From assembly GCA_000350305.1 (NCBI GenBank), contig CP002916.1, forward strand, positions 1,397,106 through 1,461,105: DNA of 64,000 nucleotides, given 5' to 3'. Positions 27,048 to 35,580 of the stretch are shown piece after piece; the first letter of the stretch is position 1, and the number at the start of each line of letters is the position of its first letter. This stretch comes from Thermoplasmatales archaeon BRNA1. Lineage in GTDB: Archaea; Thermoplasmatota; Thermoplasmata; Methanomassiliicoccales; Methanomethylophilaceae. Under the pieces are notes generated by a model. That model was not told the DNA's origin. It was given only the letters and a program-made list of their open reading frames with translations, and searched no databases. Position numbers and translations under genes: made by a program.

Positions 27048-27100
27048 TCCTCTGGGACTCCCTTCGGGAGGGTCTCACGACAACCATTGGGTGGATGTCT

Positions 27101-27117
27101 AAAAAGGTTCCCTTTTT
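27101..27117 (-). terminator. Hairpin downstream of tRNA-Phe
   Basis: AAAAAGG and CCTTTTT form a 7-bp stem around a 3-nt loop, 58 bases past the tRNA-Phe 3' end on the minus strand. It may terminate the tRNA transcript; an extra G/C-rich imperfect hairpin lies at about 27055-27073. Confidence 0.35.
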
Positions 27118-27174
27118 CAGTCGCCGCGGACGGATGCTGCGGCAGGACTGTGACGGAGTGGACGGAAAAAGGTA

Positions 27175-27250
27175 TGGTGCCGCCAGCCGGGTTCGAACCA
27201 GCGACCTCGTGATCTTCAGTCACGCGCTCTCCCAACTGAGCTACGGCGGC
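27175..27250 (-). tRNA. tRNA-Phe (GAA anticodon), CCA encoded
   Basis: On the minus strand: acceptor GCCGCCG with TGGCGGC, D arm GCTC/GAGC, anticodon stem CGTGA/TCACG around CTGAAGA (GAA, Phe), T arm with TTCGAAC, discriminator A and encoded CCA (27175-27177). Confidence 0.95.
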
Positions 27251-27301
27251 TTGATTGACCAGTAGTTGGCTATTGTTTATTAAATCTTCGGAAAAGGTAA
27301 A

Positions 27302-27319
27302 CGGCCCCCGAAGGGGCCG
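27302..27319 (-). terminator. Hairpin after gyrA
   Basis: CGGCCCC (27302-27308) pairs with GGGGCCG (27313-27319), 17 bases after the gyrA stop codon; on the minus strand it is followed by TTTACCTTTTCC. Probably ends the gyrB-gyrA transcript. Confidence 0.55.
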
Positions 27320-27335
27320 CAAGAGGTTTACTGGC

Positions 27336-29786
27336 TCATTCCGAGGCCGGGGGCTCGGCGTCGGACTCGCTGACCACGGGGTTGACGGAGACGATGGTCT
27401 CCCCGTCCTTCAGGTCCATGATCTTGACGCCCGCGGCGTTCCTTCCGGTCTGCCTGATGTCGGAGACCCTCATCCTGATGACCTTTCCGGAGGAGGAGAT
27501 GGCCATGAGCTCGTCCTCAGGTCCGACCTTGCGGACGCTCATGACACCGCCGTTCCTCTTGGTGCACTTGATGGTGATGACTCCCTTTCCTCCGCGGTGG
27601 GTGAGACGGTAGTCGGAGACGATGGAGATCTTCCCGAATCCGTTCTCGGTGACGGTCAGGAGCATGTCTTCGGGCTTGACGACGGTCATGGAGATGACGC
27701 TCTCCTTCCTTCCCACGGTCATCCCGCGGACACCGCGGGTGTCCCTGCCGGTGGCGGAGACCTCGAACTCGGGGAAACGGATGGCCTGTCCGTCGGTGGA
27801 GGCGAGGACTATCTCGTCTCCCTCCTTGGACATCCAGACCTCGACGAGTTCATCGTCGTCATCCAGCCTGATCGCCTTGATCCCCTTGTTCCTGACGTTC
27901 CCGTAGGCGGACAGCTGGGTCTTCTTGATGAGACCGTTCCTGGTGCAGAACACCAGGCACTTGTCCTCGGGGAAGTCGGCGGTGGGGATGACGTTGGTGA
28001 CGATCTCGCCCTCCTGCAGGTCGGGGAGCAGGTTGACCACGGGCTTACCCTTGGCCTGGCGGCTTCCCTCGGGGATGTTGTATCCCTTCAGCCACAGGAT
28101 GCGCCCGGTGTTGGTGACGAACATGAGGTAGTCGTGGGAGGATGCCACGAACATGCTGCGGACGGTGTCGCCCTCCTTGGTCTGGAGGCCGGTCATGCCG
28201 GTTCCGCCGCGGTTCTGCTGCTTGTAGGTGCGCAGCGGCAGCCTCTTGACGTAGTTGTCCTCGGAGATCGTGTAGACGGTCTCCTCCTTGGGGATGAGGT
28301 CCTCGGCGTCGACGTCGACCGCGGCCTCGTTGACCTCGGTGCGCCTGTCGTCGCCGTAGGCGTCCTTCATGGCGGTGAGCTCGTCCTTGATGATGGCGTC
28401 CACGCGGGCGGGCTTGGCGAGGATGTCGCGCAGGTCCTCCATGCGCGCCTTCAGCTGCTCGTACTCCTCCCTGACGGAATCGAGTTCGAGTCCCGTCAGC
28501 TTCTGCAGGCGCATGTCCAGGATCGCCTGGGCCTGGATCTGGTCTATGTGCAGGAGGTTCTGCAGACCGGCGTTCGCCTCGGCACCGTCCTTGCTCGCAC
28601 GGATCAGCTTGATGGTCTCATCGAGCATGTTGAGGGCGGCCATGAGACCTTCCAGTATGTGGAACCTCTTGGCGCACTCGTCGAGCTCGAACTGGGTCCT
28701 GCGGGTGACCACCGTGCGGCGGTGGGCGATGTACTGCATGATGAGTTCCTTGAGCCCGAGGGTGGTGGGCTTGTTGTTCACCAGTGCGAGGTTGATGATT
28801 CCGTAGGTGATCTCCATCTGAGTCTTGGAGAACAGGTTCTGGAGGACGACCTCGTCGATGGCATCCTTGTGGAGCTCGATGACTACCCTCATACCCTTCC
28901 TGTCGGACTCGTCCCTCAGGTCGGTGATACCGACGATGGCCTTGTTCTTCACGAGGTCGGCGATGCTCTTGACGAGCTCGGCCTTGTTGACCTGGTAGGG
29001 GATCTCGTCGACGATGATGGCGGTCTTGCCGCCCCTGATCTCCTCGAAGTGGGTCTTGGCACGGACCTTGATGCGTCCGCGTCCGGTGGTGTAGGCGTCG
29101 ATGATGCCCGCGATACCGTTGATGATACCTCCGGTGGGGAAGTCGGGACCCTTCACGAACTGCATGAGGGCGGGGACGTCCGCGTCCGGGGTGTCGATGG
29201 TGTAGATGATCGCGTCGCAGACCTCGCGGAGGTTGTGCGGGGGCATCTTGGTGGCCATTCCCACCGCGATACCGTCAGACCCGTTCACCAGCAGGTTGGG
29301 GAACTTGCTGGGGAGGATGGAGGGTTCCTTCAGGGACCCGTCGAAGTTGTCGATGAAGTCCACAGTGCCCTTGTCCAGGTCCAGGAGCAGGTCGGACGCC
29401 ATCTTGGAGAGGCGGGCCTCGGTGTAACGCATGGCCGCGGGCGGGTCACCGTCCACGGATCCGAAGTTACCCTGTCCGTCGATGAGCGGGTACCTCATGG
29501 CGAAGTCCTGTCCGAGACGGACCATGGCTCCGTACGCAGCGGAGTCTCCGTGGGGGTGGTACTTACCGAGCACCTCTCCGACCACGGTGGCTGACTTCTT
29601 GTGGGGGCGGTTGTAGGAAAGACCCAGCTCGTGCATGGCGTACAGGATCTTCCTGTGAACGGGCTTCAGTCCGTCCCTGACGTCTGGCAGCGCACGGCTG
29701 ACGATGACGGACATGGAGTAGTCGATGTAGGAGCGCTTCATCTCCTTCTCGACGGTCTGCTTGAGGATTCTCTCTTCTCCCTCCAT
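27336..29786 (-). CDS. gyrA: DNA gyrase subunit A
   Basis: Breakage-reunion subunit of bacterial-type gyrase (816 residues from ATG 29786; an ATG at 29798 overlapping the gyrB stop is also open, but GTGAT lies 3 nt before 29786). The catalytic tyrosine is Tyr121 in AMRYTEARL. The conserved N-terminal region ([15 protein letters not shown]) and six-bladed C-terminal beta-pinwheel are present. The GyrA box, canonically QRRGGKG, reads THRGGKG here, which may affect DNA wrapping. Co-transcribed after gyrB. Archaeal gyrases are of bacterial origin by old transfer. Confidence 0.96.
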   Translation of the reverse strand: MEGEERILKQTVEKEMKRSYIDYSMSVIVSRALPDVRDGLKPVHRKILYAMHELGLSYNRPHKKSATVVGEVLGKYHPHGDSAAYGAMVRLGQDFAMRYPLIDGQGNFGSVDGDPPAAMRYTEARLSKMASDLLLDLDKGTVDFIDNFDGSLKEPSILPSKFPNLLVNGSDGIAVGMATKMPPHNLREVCDAIIYTIDTPDADVPALMQFVKGPDFPTGGIINGIAGIIDAYTTGRGRIKVRAKTHFEEIRGGKTAIIVDEIPYQVNKAELVKSIADLVKNKAIVGITDLRDESDRKGMRVVIELHKDAIDEVVLQNLFSKTQMEITYGIINLALVNNKPTTLGLKELIMQYIAHRRTVVTRRTQFELDECAKRFHILEGLMAALNMLDETIKLIRASKDGAEANAGLQNLLHIDQIQAQAILDMRLQKLTGLELDSVREEYEQLKARMEDLRDILAKPARVDAIIKDELTAMKDAYGDDRRTEVNEAAVDVDAEDLIPKEETVYTISEDNYVKRLPLRTYKQQNRGGTGMTGLQTKEGDTVRSMFVASSHDYLMFVTNTGRILWLKGYNIPEGSRQAKGKPVVNLLPDLQEGEIVTNVIPTADFPEDKCLVFCTRNGLIKKTQLSAYGNVRNKGIKAIRLDDDDELVEVWMSKEGDEIVLASTDGQAIRFPEFEVSATGRDTRGVRGMTVGRKESVISMTVVKPEDMLLTVTENGFGKISIVSDYRLTHRGGKGVITIKCTKRNGGVMSVRKVGPEDELMAISSSGKVIRMRVSDIRQTGRNAAGVKIMDLKDGETIVSVNPVVSESDAEPPASE

Positions 29787-29790
29787 GATA

Positions 29791-31749
29791 TCACACATCC
29801 AGGTTTACGACCTCGTTCGAGTGCTCGATGATGAACTCGCGCCTGGGCTCCACATCGTCGCCCATGAGCACCGAGAAGAGCTGGTCTGCCAGCTGCGCAT
29901 CGGCGACCTCGATCCTCTTCATCATCCTGTTCTCCGGGTCCATGGTGGTGTCCCACAGCTGCTGCGGGTTCATCTCTCCGAGACCCTTGTACCTGCTGAT
30001 GTTGTATCCCTGCGGGCCGCCGTGCTCGGCGAGGAACTTGTTGAGCTCGTCGTCGTTGTAGGCGTAGGTGACCGTCTTCGATCCCTTCGCGATGCGGTAG
30101 AGCGGGGGCATGGCGAGATAGACGTAACCCTGGTCCACCAGGGGCCTCATCTGCCTGTAGAAGAGGGTGAGCAGGAGAGTGGCGATGTGGGCTCCGTCCA
30201 CATCCGCATCGGTCATGATGACGACCTTGTGGTAGCGGATCTTGGATACGTCGAACTCCCTTCCGATCCCGCCGCCGATGGCGATGGTCAGGTTCCTGAT
30301 CTCGTCGTGGTCCAGGAGCTTGTCCTGCCTGGTCTTCTCCACGTTGAGGATCTTTCCCCTCAGGGGGAGGATCGCCTGGAAGTTCCTGTCCCTTCCCATC
30401 TTGGCGGATCCGCCTGCGGACTCTCCCTCGACGATGAACAGCTCGCACTTGGCGGGGTCCTTCTCGGAGCAGTCGGCGAGCTTCCCGGGCAGGGAGGTGG
30501 ACTCCAGCAGGGACTTCCTGCGGGTGGCGTCCCTGGCCTTCCTCGCGGCCATCCTTCCCTCGTAGGCGTTCACGGCCTTCTTCATGATGACCTGGGCCAC
30601 GGAGGGGTTCTCCTCCAGGAACTGCATCAGCAGCTCGCTGACGACCGAGGACACCGCGTTCTGGGCCACGGAGGAACCGAGCTTCTCCTTGGTCTGGGAT
30701 TCGAACTGTGGATCGGGCATCCTGATGCTGACGATGGCGGTGAGTCCCTCGCGGGTGTCCACTCCGTCGAGCTGGATATCCTTCAGGAGGTTGTTGGCCT
30801 TCCCGTAGTCGTTGAGGGTCTTGGTGAGGGCGGTCCTGAATCCGGTGAGGTGGGTTCCGCCGTCGGGGGTCATGACGGTGTTGACGAAGGAGTCGACACT
30901 GTCGTTGTATCCGTCGGTGTACTGCATGGCGACGTCCACGTCGACGGTGATGTCCTTTCCCTTCAGGTCGCTGAAGTGCCTGACCCCCTTGATCTCGATG
31001 GGGTTGGGGTGGATGGGGGTCTTGCTCCTGTTGAGGAACCTGACGAACTCCGCCACTCCGCCGTCGTAGTGGTAGGTCTCCCTCTTGTCCACCCTCTGGT
31101 CCTCGAAGTTGATGGTGACCTTGGTGTTCAGGAAAGCCTGATTGCGGAACCTGTTCTGAAGGGTGTCGAAGTCGAACTCGACGGTCTCGAACATGGACTT
31201 GTCGGGCTTGAAGGAAATGGTGGTTCCGGTGTCGGCGGTGGTGCCGATCTCCTCGACGGGCCCGTCGGGGATCCCGAAGCGGTAGGACTGCCTGCTGACC
31301 TTACCCTCCCTCTTGACGGTGGCGACCATCCACTCGGACAGCGCGTTGACCACGGAGACTCCCACACCGTGGAGTCCTCCGGAGACCTTGTAGGCGTTCT
31401 GATCGAACTTACCCCCCGCGTGGAGGTCGGTGAGGCAGAGTTCGAGGGCGGACTTCTTCTCGCCCGCGGGGATTCCGGTGGGGATACCCCTTCCGTTGTC
31501 CACGACGGTGATGGAGCCGTCGTCCCTGATCGTCACGTCGATGTCGGTGGCGAATCCCGCCTGACACTCGTCGATGGAGTTGTCCACTACCTCGTAGACG
31601 AGGTGGTGGAGACCCCTGGTATCGGTGCTTCCGATGTACATACCGGGCCTTTTACGGACCGCTTCGAGGCCCTTGAGGGCCTTGATGCTGTTTGCATCAT
31701 AGACCTCCCCGTTAGGTGCCCCTGGCTGCTGTTGTTCTCCCATTTGCAT
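29791..31749 (-). CDS. gyrB: DNA gyrase subunit B
   Basis: ATPase subunit of gyrase, 652 residues. It has the GHKL ATP site ([33 protein letters not shown]), the transducer lysine segment and the TOPRIM domain with EGESAGG near residue 435 and the acidic DADVDGAHI. The C terminus ends with the expected PRREFIIEH. Two adjacent ATGs (31749, 31743) can serve as start. TATA-like TATATATA at 31788-31795 is about 40 bases upstream, at the edge of a perfect alternating pyrimidine-purine tract, in the intergenic region shared with thiC. Confidence 0.97.
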   Translation of the reverse strand: MQMGEQQQPGAPNGEVYDANSIKALKGLEAVRKRPGMYIGSTDTRGLHHLVYEVVDNSIDECQAGFATDIDVTIRDDGSITVVDNGRGIPTGIPAGEKKSALELCLTDLHAGGKFDQNAYKVSGGLHGVGVSVVNALSEWMVATVKREGKVSRQSYRFGIPDGPVEEIGTTADTGTTISFKPDKSMFETVEFDFDTLQNRFRNQAFLNTKVTINFEDQRVDKRETYHYDGGVAEFVRFLNRSKTPIHPNPIEIKGVRHFSDLKGKDITVDVDVAMQYTDGYNDSVDSFVNTVMTPDGGTHLTGFRTALTKTLNDYGKANNLLKDIQLDGVDTREGLTAIVSIRMPDPQFESQTKEKLGSSVAQNAVSSVVSELLMQFLEENPSVAQVIMKKAVNAYEGRMAARKARDATRRKSLLESTSLPGKLADCSEKDPAKCELFIVEGESAGGSAKMGRDRNFQAILPLRGKILNVEKTRQDKLLDHDEIRNLTIAIGGGIGREFDVSKIRYHKVVIMTDADVDGAHIATLLLTLFYRQMRPLVDQGYVYLAMPPLYRIAKGSKTVTYAYNDDELNKFLAEHGGPQGYNISRYKGLGEMNPQQLWDTTMDPENRMMKRIEVADAQLADQLFSVLMGDDVEPRREFIIEHSNEVVNLDV

Positions 31750-31883
31750 TCCCTTCCGAAAATACTGGTTGGGTATGGTTCACATACTATATATACGCGC
31801 GCGTGTGCGTACGCGTACGCGCGCGAACTCCCCCGCCCTGGATAAAAAGAAATAGGCATCCGACAATCTTCTGGCGATATCCG
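31750..31883. promoter_or_regulatory. Divergent gyrB / thiC promoter region with Z-DNA-prone tract
   Basis: The 134-base gap holds, on the minus strand, the gyrB TATA box (within TATATATA, 31788-31795) and, on the plus strand, a TATA-like GATAAAAAG (about 31841-31849) for thiC. Between them, bases 31788-31825 alternate strictly pyrimidine-purine for 38 bp, mostly CG, TG/CA and TA steps. A 14-bp palindrome GCGTACGCGTACGC lies at 31807-31820. Alternating CG/TG runs are the best Z-DNA formers, and the tract abuts the gyrB TATA box on its upstream side, where TFB contacts DNA. Confidence 0.6.
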
Positions 31884-33206
31884 ATGAGCACGATCATGGA
31901 GCAGGCCCGCCGCGGGGAATCCGACGAGAGGATTAGGAAGATCGCCGAGCGCGAGAACGTCACCGAGAGGTTCATACTCGACGGCATCGCCTCCGGGCGC
32001 ATCGTCATGCCCTGCAACCCCGTACACGACCCCATCCCGGCCGCAATCGGAGAGGGGCTCTCCGTCAAGATCAACGCGAACATCGGGACCTCGAGGGACA
32101 TGCCCGACCTCGAGGCCGAGATCCGCAAGATGGATGTCGCCGTGAAGTACGGCGCCGACGCCGTCATGGACCTCAGCACCGGAGGGGACATCGAAGCCAT
32201 CAGAAAGACCCTCCTCGCACGCTGCCCGGTGATGATGGGTTCCGTGCCCATCTACGAGGTCGGACTCACCGCCGCCAGGAGGAACGCCGTGGTGGAGATG
32301 ACCGAGGACGACATCTTCTCCGGCATCGAACAGCATGCCAAGGACGGAATGGACTTCATGACCGTCCACTGCGGCATCACCAGGGAGACCGTCAGGTGGA
32401 TCAAGAAGAGTGGCAGGATCATGGACGTTGTTTCCAGGGGAGGCTCGTTCCTCACCGCATGGATCCTCCACAACGAGAGGGAGAACCCCCTTTACGAGAA
32501 CTTCGATTACCTTCTCGAACTCGCCAGGAAGTACGAGTTCACGCTCTCCCTGGGAGACGGTTTCCGCCCCGGGGCCATCAACGACGCATCCGACCAGGCC
32601 CAGATCTCCGAGCTCATGACCCTCGGCCATCTCGTTAAGAGGTCCAGGGATGCGGGGGTTCAGGCCATGGTCGAGGGCCCGGGACACATGCAGATGGACC
32701 AGATCGCTGCCAACATGAAGATGGAGAAGACACTGTGCCAGGGTGCTCCCTTCTACACCCTCGGGCCCCTCGTCACGGATATTGCTCCGGGCTACGATCA
32801 CATCACCGCCGCCATCGGCGGCGCCATCGCCGCGGCCAACGGGGCCGACTTCCTGTGCTTCGTCACCCCCGCAGAGCACCTCTCCCTCCCCGACGAGGAG
32901 GATGTCAAGGAAGGGGTCATCGCATCCAAGATCGCCGCCCACGCCGCAGATCTCACCAGGGGGATAGGCAAGGAGAAGGACGACAGGATGGCCAGGGCCC
33001 GCAAGGTCCTGGACTGGGAGGCCATGTACGACGTCTGCCTCGACCCCGAAAAGGCAAAGAGGTACAGGGCCAGGGGATGCACCGAGGAGAAGGACGGCTG
33101 CTCCATGTGCGGCGATGTCTGCGCTGTCAAGATCGTCAACCAGTACCTCATCAAGGAAGACGACATCACGAAGCCCAACGGCCTGAACCGCAGGGAACAG
33201 TGCTGA
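31884..33206 (+). CDS. thiC: Phosphomethylpyrimidine synthase ThiC
   Basis: Radical SAM-like enzyme that turns AIR into HMP-P for thiamine synthesis. The 440-residue protein has the ThiC barrel motifs (GADAVMDLSTGGD, GSVPIYEV, FRPGAINDASDQAQ, VEGPGHMQMDQI) and the C-terminal cluster motif C-S-M-C-G-D-V-C, the spacing of archaeal-type ThiC (one residue shorter than in E. coli). Its substrate AIR is the product of PurM, also in this window. No TPP riboswitch is visible in the short leader. The gene diverges from gyrB. Confidence 0.96.
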   Translation: MSTIMEQARRGESDERIRKIAERENVTERFILDGIASGRIVMPCNPVHDPIPAAIGEGLSVKINANIGTSRDMPDLEAEIRKMDVAVKYGADAVMDLSTGGDIEAIRKTLLARCPVMMGSVPIYEVGLTAARRNAVVEMTEDDIFSGIEQHAKDGMDFMTVHCGITRETVRWIKKSGRIMDVVSRGGSFLTAWILHNERENPLYENFDYLLELARKYEFTLSLGDGFRPGAINDASDQAQISELMTLGHLVKRSRDAGVQAMVEGPGHMQMDQIAANMKMEKTLCQGAPFYTLGPLVTDIAPGYDHITAAIGGAIAAANGADFLCFVTPAEHLSLPDEEDVKEGVIASKIAAHAADLTRGIGKEKDDRMARARKVLDWEAMYDVCLDPEKAKRYRARGCTEEKDGCSMCGDVCAVKIVNQYLIKEDDITKPNGLNRREQC

Positions 33207-33221
33207 ATTGTACTTGAAAAG

Positions 33222-33293
33222 AGCCACTGGAGGGAATCGAACCCCCGACCAACGGTTTACGAAACCGTCGCTCCACCTCTGAGCCACAGTGGC
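33222..33293 (-). tRNA. tRNA-Thr (CGT anticodon)
   Basis: On the minus strand: acceptor GCCACTG/CAGTGGC, D arm GCTC/GAGC, anticodon stem ACGGT/ACCGT around TTCGTAA (CGT, Thr), T arm GGGGG-TTCGATT-CCCTC, discriminator T, no encoded CCA. A TATA box AATTATATACG centred near 33323 is well placed. Confidence 0.95.
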
Positions 33294-33399
33294 ACGATTC
33301 TGTGTGATTGATTCGACGTATATAATTGGTTTTGTCGGCAGACCCTCGTCGCGAAATGCGATAATAATTGCATCTGGCACTTTTGAAGGAGCGGACCTT

Positions 33400-34218
33400 T
33401 CACTGGCGCCTGAACCTGGGGAACATGTCCCTGAACACCACGGCATCCTGCTCGATCAGAGGGGATTCGCAGATGAAATTGCAGTCCTGCTTAGAGTCGT
33501 TCAGGATGTCCGCCAGGATCTGCATGTCTGGGTCCCTCTCCGAGAGGGGCAGGTGGGAGATCTCCCCCTTCTGCCCGTATTTGATGCAGCTGATGTGGAA
33601 GTGCGCGGTCTCCCCCGCAAACGGGAAGAACTCGCTGAGGAGGGCACGCATGTCCTGCTCGGTCTTAAGGCACCCAATCCCCCTGGCATGCACATGGGCG
33701 ACATCCAGAACGGGACGGACGCCGTCGACGGAATCCATGACCTGGGCAATCTCCTTAAGGGTTCCGAACTGACCCTGCTTTCCCATGGTCTCCACTCCCA
33801 GGATCACATCCTTGATCCCGAGATCGTCTAGACGGTCCTTGGACCTGCGGAGTCCCTTGATGACGTTCTCCGTAGCGGTCTCCGGGTGCTTTCCGTAGGC
33901 GGCCGCATGGATGACGATGAGGTACGCTCCGAGGTTGTGGGCGGCCACTGCGGTCTCCACCACCCAGTCCACGCTCTTGTCGATAGTCTCCGGGCTCTCG
34001 GAATTGAAGCTGATGAAGTACGGCGCGTGGCAGCTGAGCCTGATGTCCAGGTCCTTCGCCACCTTGCCGACTGCCTTGGCTCTCTCCTCGGAGATGCGCG
34101 CACCGCGGACGAACTCCACCTCGAGCGCATCGAGCCCCAGCTCCCTGGTGTATTTCAGGGATGCCTCGGGATCGCTCTTTCCAGAAACCTTGGGATAGCC
34201 TGCCGGTCCGAACCTCAT
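33400..34218 (-). CDS. nfo: Endonuclease IV-like AP endonuclease / TIM-barrel protein
   Basis: The protein (272 residues) is a xylose isomerase-like TIM barrel with endonuclease IV features: LSCHAPYFISFNSE, a conserved histidine in IVIHAAAYGK, Glu in GVETMGKQGQFG, DVAHVHARG and HFHISCIKYG, which together supply metal-binding His/Glu/Asp residues. Endonuclease IV cleaves DNA at abasic sites. Its divergent neighbour is an OGG-type DNA glycosylase, whose product it could process. A sugar isomerase role cannot be excluded from sequence. TATA-like ATTAAATATATC is about 25 bases upstream. Confidence 0.8.
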   Translation of the reverse strand: MRFGPAGYPKVSGKSDPEASLKYTRELGLDALEVEFVRGARISEERAKAVGKVAKDLDIRLSCHAPYFISFNSESPETIDKSVDWVVETAVAAHNLGAYLIVIHAAAYGKHPETATENVIKGLRRSKDRLDDLGIKDVILGVETMGKQGQFGTLKEIAQVMDSVDGVRPVLDVAHVHARGIGCLKTEQDMRALLSEFFPFAGETAHFHISCIKYGQKGEISHLPLSERDPDMQILADILNDSKQDCNFICESPLIEQDAVVFRDMFPRFRRQ

Positions 34219-34338
34219 GCCGCAGGCATGGCATTCGATATATTTAATCCTAGATTTCGAAAAGAGCCAGATACGCTAAATCCATCCCAGTTTTCGGATG
34301 GTAAAAGATTTTTATCGCACCAAACACTAGACCTGCCG

Positions 34339-35145
34339 ATGGCCCATATTCGCTTGGAAGTTTCCCTCGACCCGACCCTCGGCTGCGGTCAGGCCCACCG
34401 CTGGAGGAAGATGGAGGACGGGAGCTGGCAGGGGGTCATCGGGAACGACGTCGTCACCCTTTTCCAGACGGATGACGGCTTCGACTGCGAGGGGGCCGCG
34501 GACATCTCGGCGGTGAAGGAGTACTTCCGCGAGAAGGATGATCTCAAAGCGATCATCGGGGAGATCTCCGAGGCGGATCCGGAGGTCGCCAGCCTCTCTT
34601 CCAAATGCCCCGGCCTGAGGATCCTGAAACAGCCCGAGTGGGAGTGCCTCGCCACCTACGTCCTGGCCACCAACGTCAACGTCAAGAGGATCGCCAAGAT
34701 GGTTGAGTCCGTCTGCGACCACTTCGGAACCGACCTGGGGGAACGCAGGGCCTTCCCAACCCCGAAGCAGATCCTGGACGGGAAGGACTGCATCTGCGAA
34801 TGCCGTCTCGGGTTCCGCGAGCCCCGCTTCATCGAGCTCGCATAGCGTGTTGAGGACGGGGAGATCGACATCGAGGGCATGAAGGATCTCGACTACGACT
34901 CCCTGGTCAAGGAACTTCAGGGTATCAACGGGGTCGGCCCCAAGGTCGCCGACTGCGTCGCACTCTTCGGATACGGGCACCTGGAGGCCTTCCCCGTGGA
35001 CGTGAGGATCCAAAAATGCCTGCACGACGTCTACGGCGTGGACGGGAACTACAAGGTCACGGCCGCCTTCGGACGCGGGAAGTTCGGAAGGTACGCCGGA
35101 TACGCCCAGGAGTTCCTGTATCACATGGACTTCATCGATCAGTGA
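34339..35145 (+). CDS. ogg: OGG-type 8-oxoguanine DNA glycosylase with in-frame TAG (codon 169)
   Basis: Residues 1-168 match the N-terminal part of OGG1-type glycosylases (LEVSLDPTLGCGQAHRW; GLRILKQPEWECLATYVL). Codon 169 is TAG (34843-34845). The same frame continues for 99 codons through the helix-hairpin-helix INGVGPKVADC, with the catalytic lysine (codon 202) and PVDV with the catalytic aspartate (codon 221), ending at TGA. The TAG falls in a variable helix. The combined length (268) fits the family and codon bias is unchanged after TAG. I annotate one gene with UAG read as an amino acid, probably pyrrolysine; nonsense mutation or sequencing error is the alternative. The ATG is leaderless (TATA GATTTTTATC near 34313). 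Confidence 0.75.
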
Positions 35146-35531
35146 ATCTCGCAGATGTCCCCGTCGCCCCATGCACACCTGGGGGCCTCGACCTTTGTGA
35201 TCTCGCTGTATATCTTCGCGAGGAGCCCCACGTTCTTGATGTAATTGCACAGGCGGCACATCTCCACGGACATGTCCGACTTCTTCTCCGCGATGAGTCT
35301 GGCACTTTTCCTGATCTCATCCAAAAACCCGGGATACTCGTCGCTGTCCTCGATCATCGTGCTGCCGCCCCTCTTCTTGTTCAGATACTGGGAGATGGCG
35401 GCATCGGTGACCCCGAAGATACGTCCGACGTCCGCCTGTTTCATGTGATGGACGTCCACGAGCTCCTTTGCGATCTCCCTGCGGATCGTGGGGAGGACAT
35501 ACCAGACGACTATCTCACACGGGGTCTTCAT
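35139..35531 (-). CDS. Archaeal XRE-like regulator with Cys-rich C terminus
   Basis: A 130-residue protein with a helix-turn-helix (MKQADVGRIFGVTDAAISQYLNKKRG is the DNA-binding part, residues 30-55). Its C terminus contains four cysteines: C-x2-C in MCRLCNYIKN, APRC, and DIC near the end, and may hold a zinc or iron-sulfur site. It matches a family of predicted archaeal transcriptional regulators. A perfect 9-bp inverted repeat (35544-35552, 35572-35580) flanks its TATA box, suggesting autoregulation. Its 3' end overlaps the ogg 3' end by seven bases (convergent). Confidence 0.75.
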   Translation of the reverse strand: MKTPCEIVVWYVLPTIRREIAKELVDVHHMKQADVGRIFGVTDAAISQYLNKKRGGSTMIEDSDEYPGFLDEIRKSARLIAEKKSDMSVEMCRLCNYIKNVGLLAKIYSEITKVEAPRCAWGDGDICEIH

Positions 35532-35543
35532 GGTTGCTGAATG

Positions 35544-35580
35544 TGACTTAACGATTATAAATTTTAGTAGTGTTAAGTCA
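35544..35580. promoter_or_regulatory. Operator-like inverted repeat flanking the HTH-gene TATA box
   Basis: TGACTTAAC (35544-35552) and GTTAAGTCA (35572-35580) form a perfect 9-bp inverted repeat 19 bases apart. The TATA-like AATTTATAATC of the regulator gene at 35139-35531 lies between the arms (about 35554-35565). The distal arm overlaps the stop codon of the large Lhr gene. Position and symmetry suggest the binding site of a dimeric repressor. Confidence 0.6.

Noticed and set aside
34879..35145. The downstream half of ogg as a separate small gene starting at an internal ATG.
   Set aside because: It would lack the N-terminal half of the fold and has no ribosome site; one gene with read-through TAG explains both halves.
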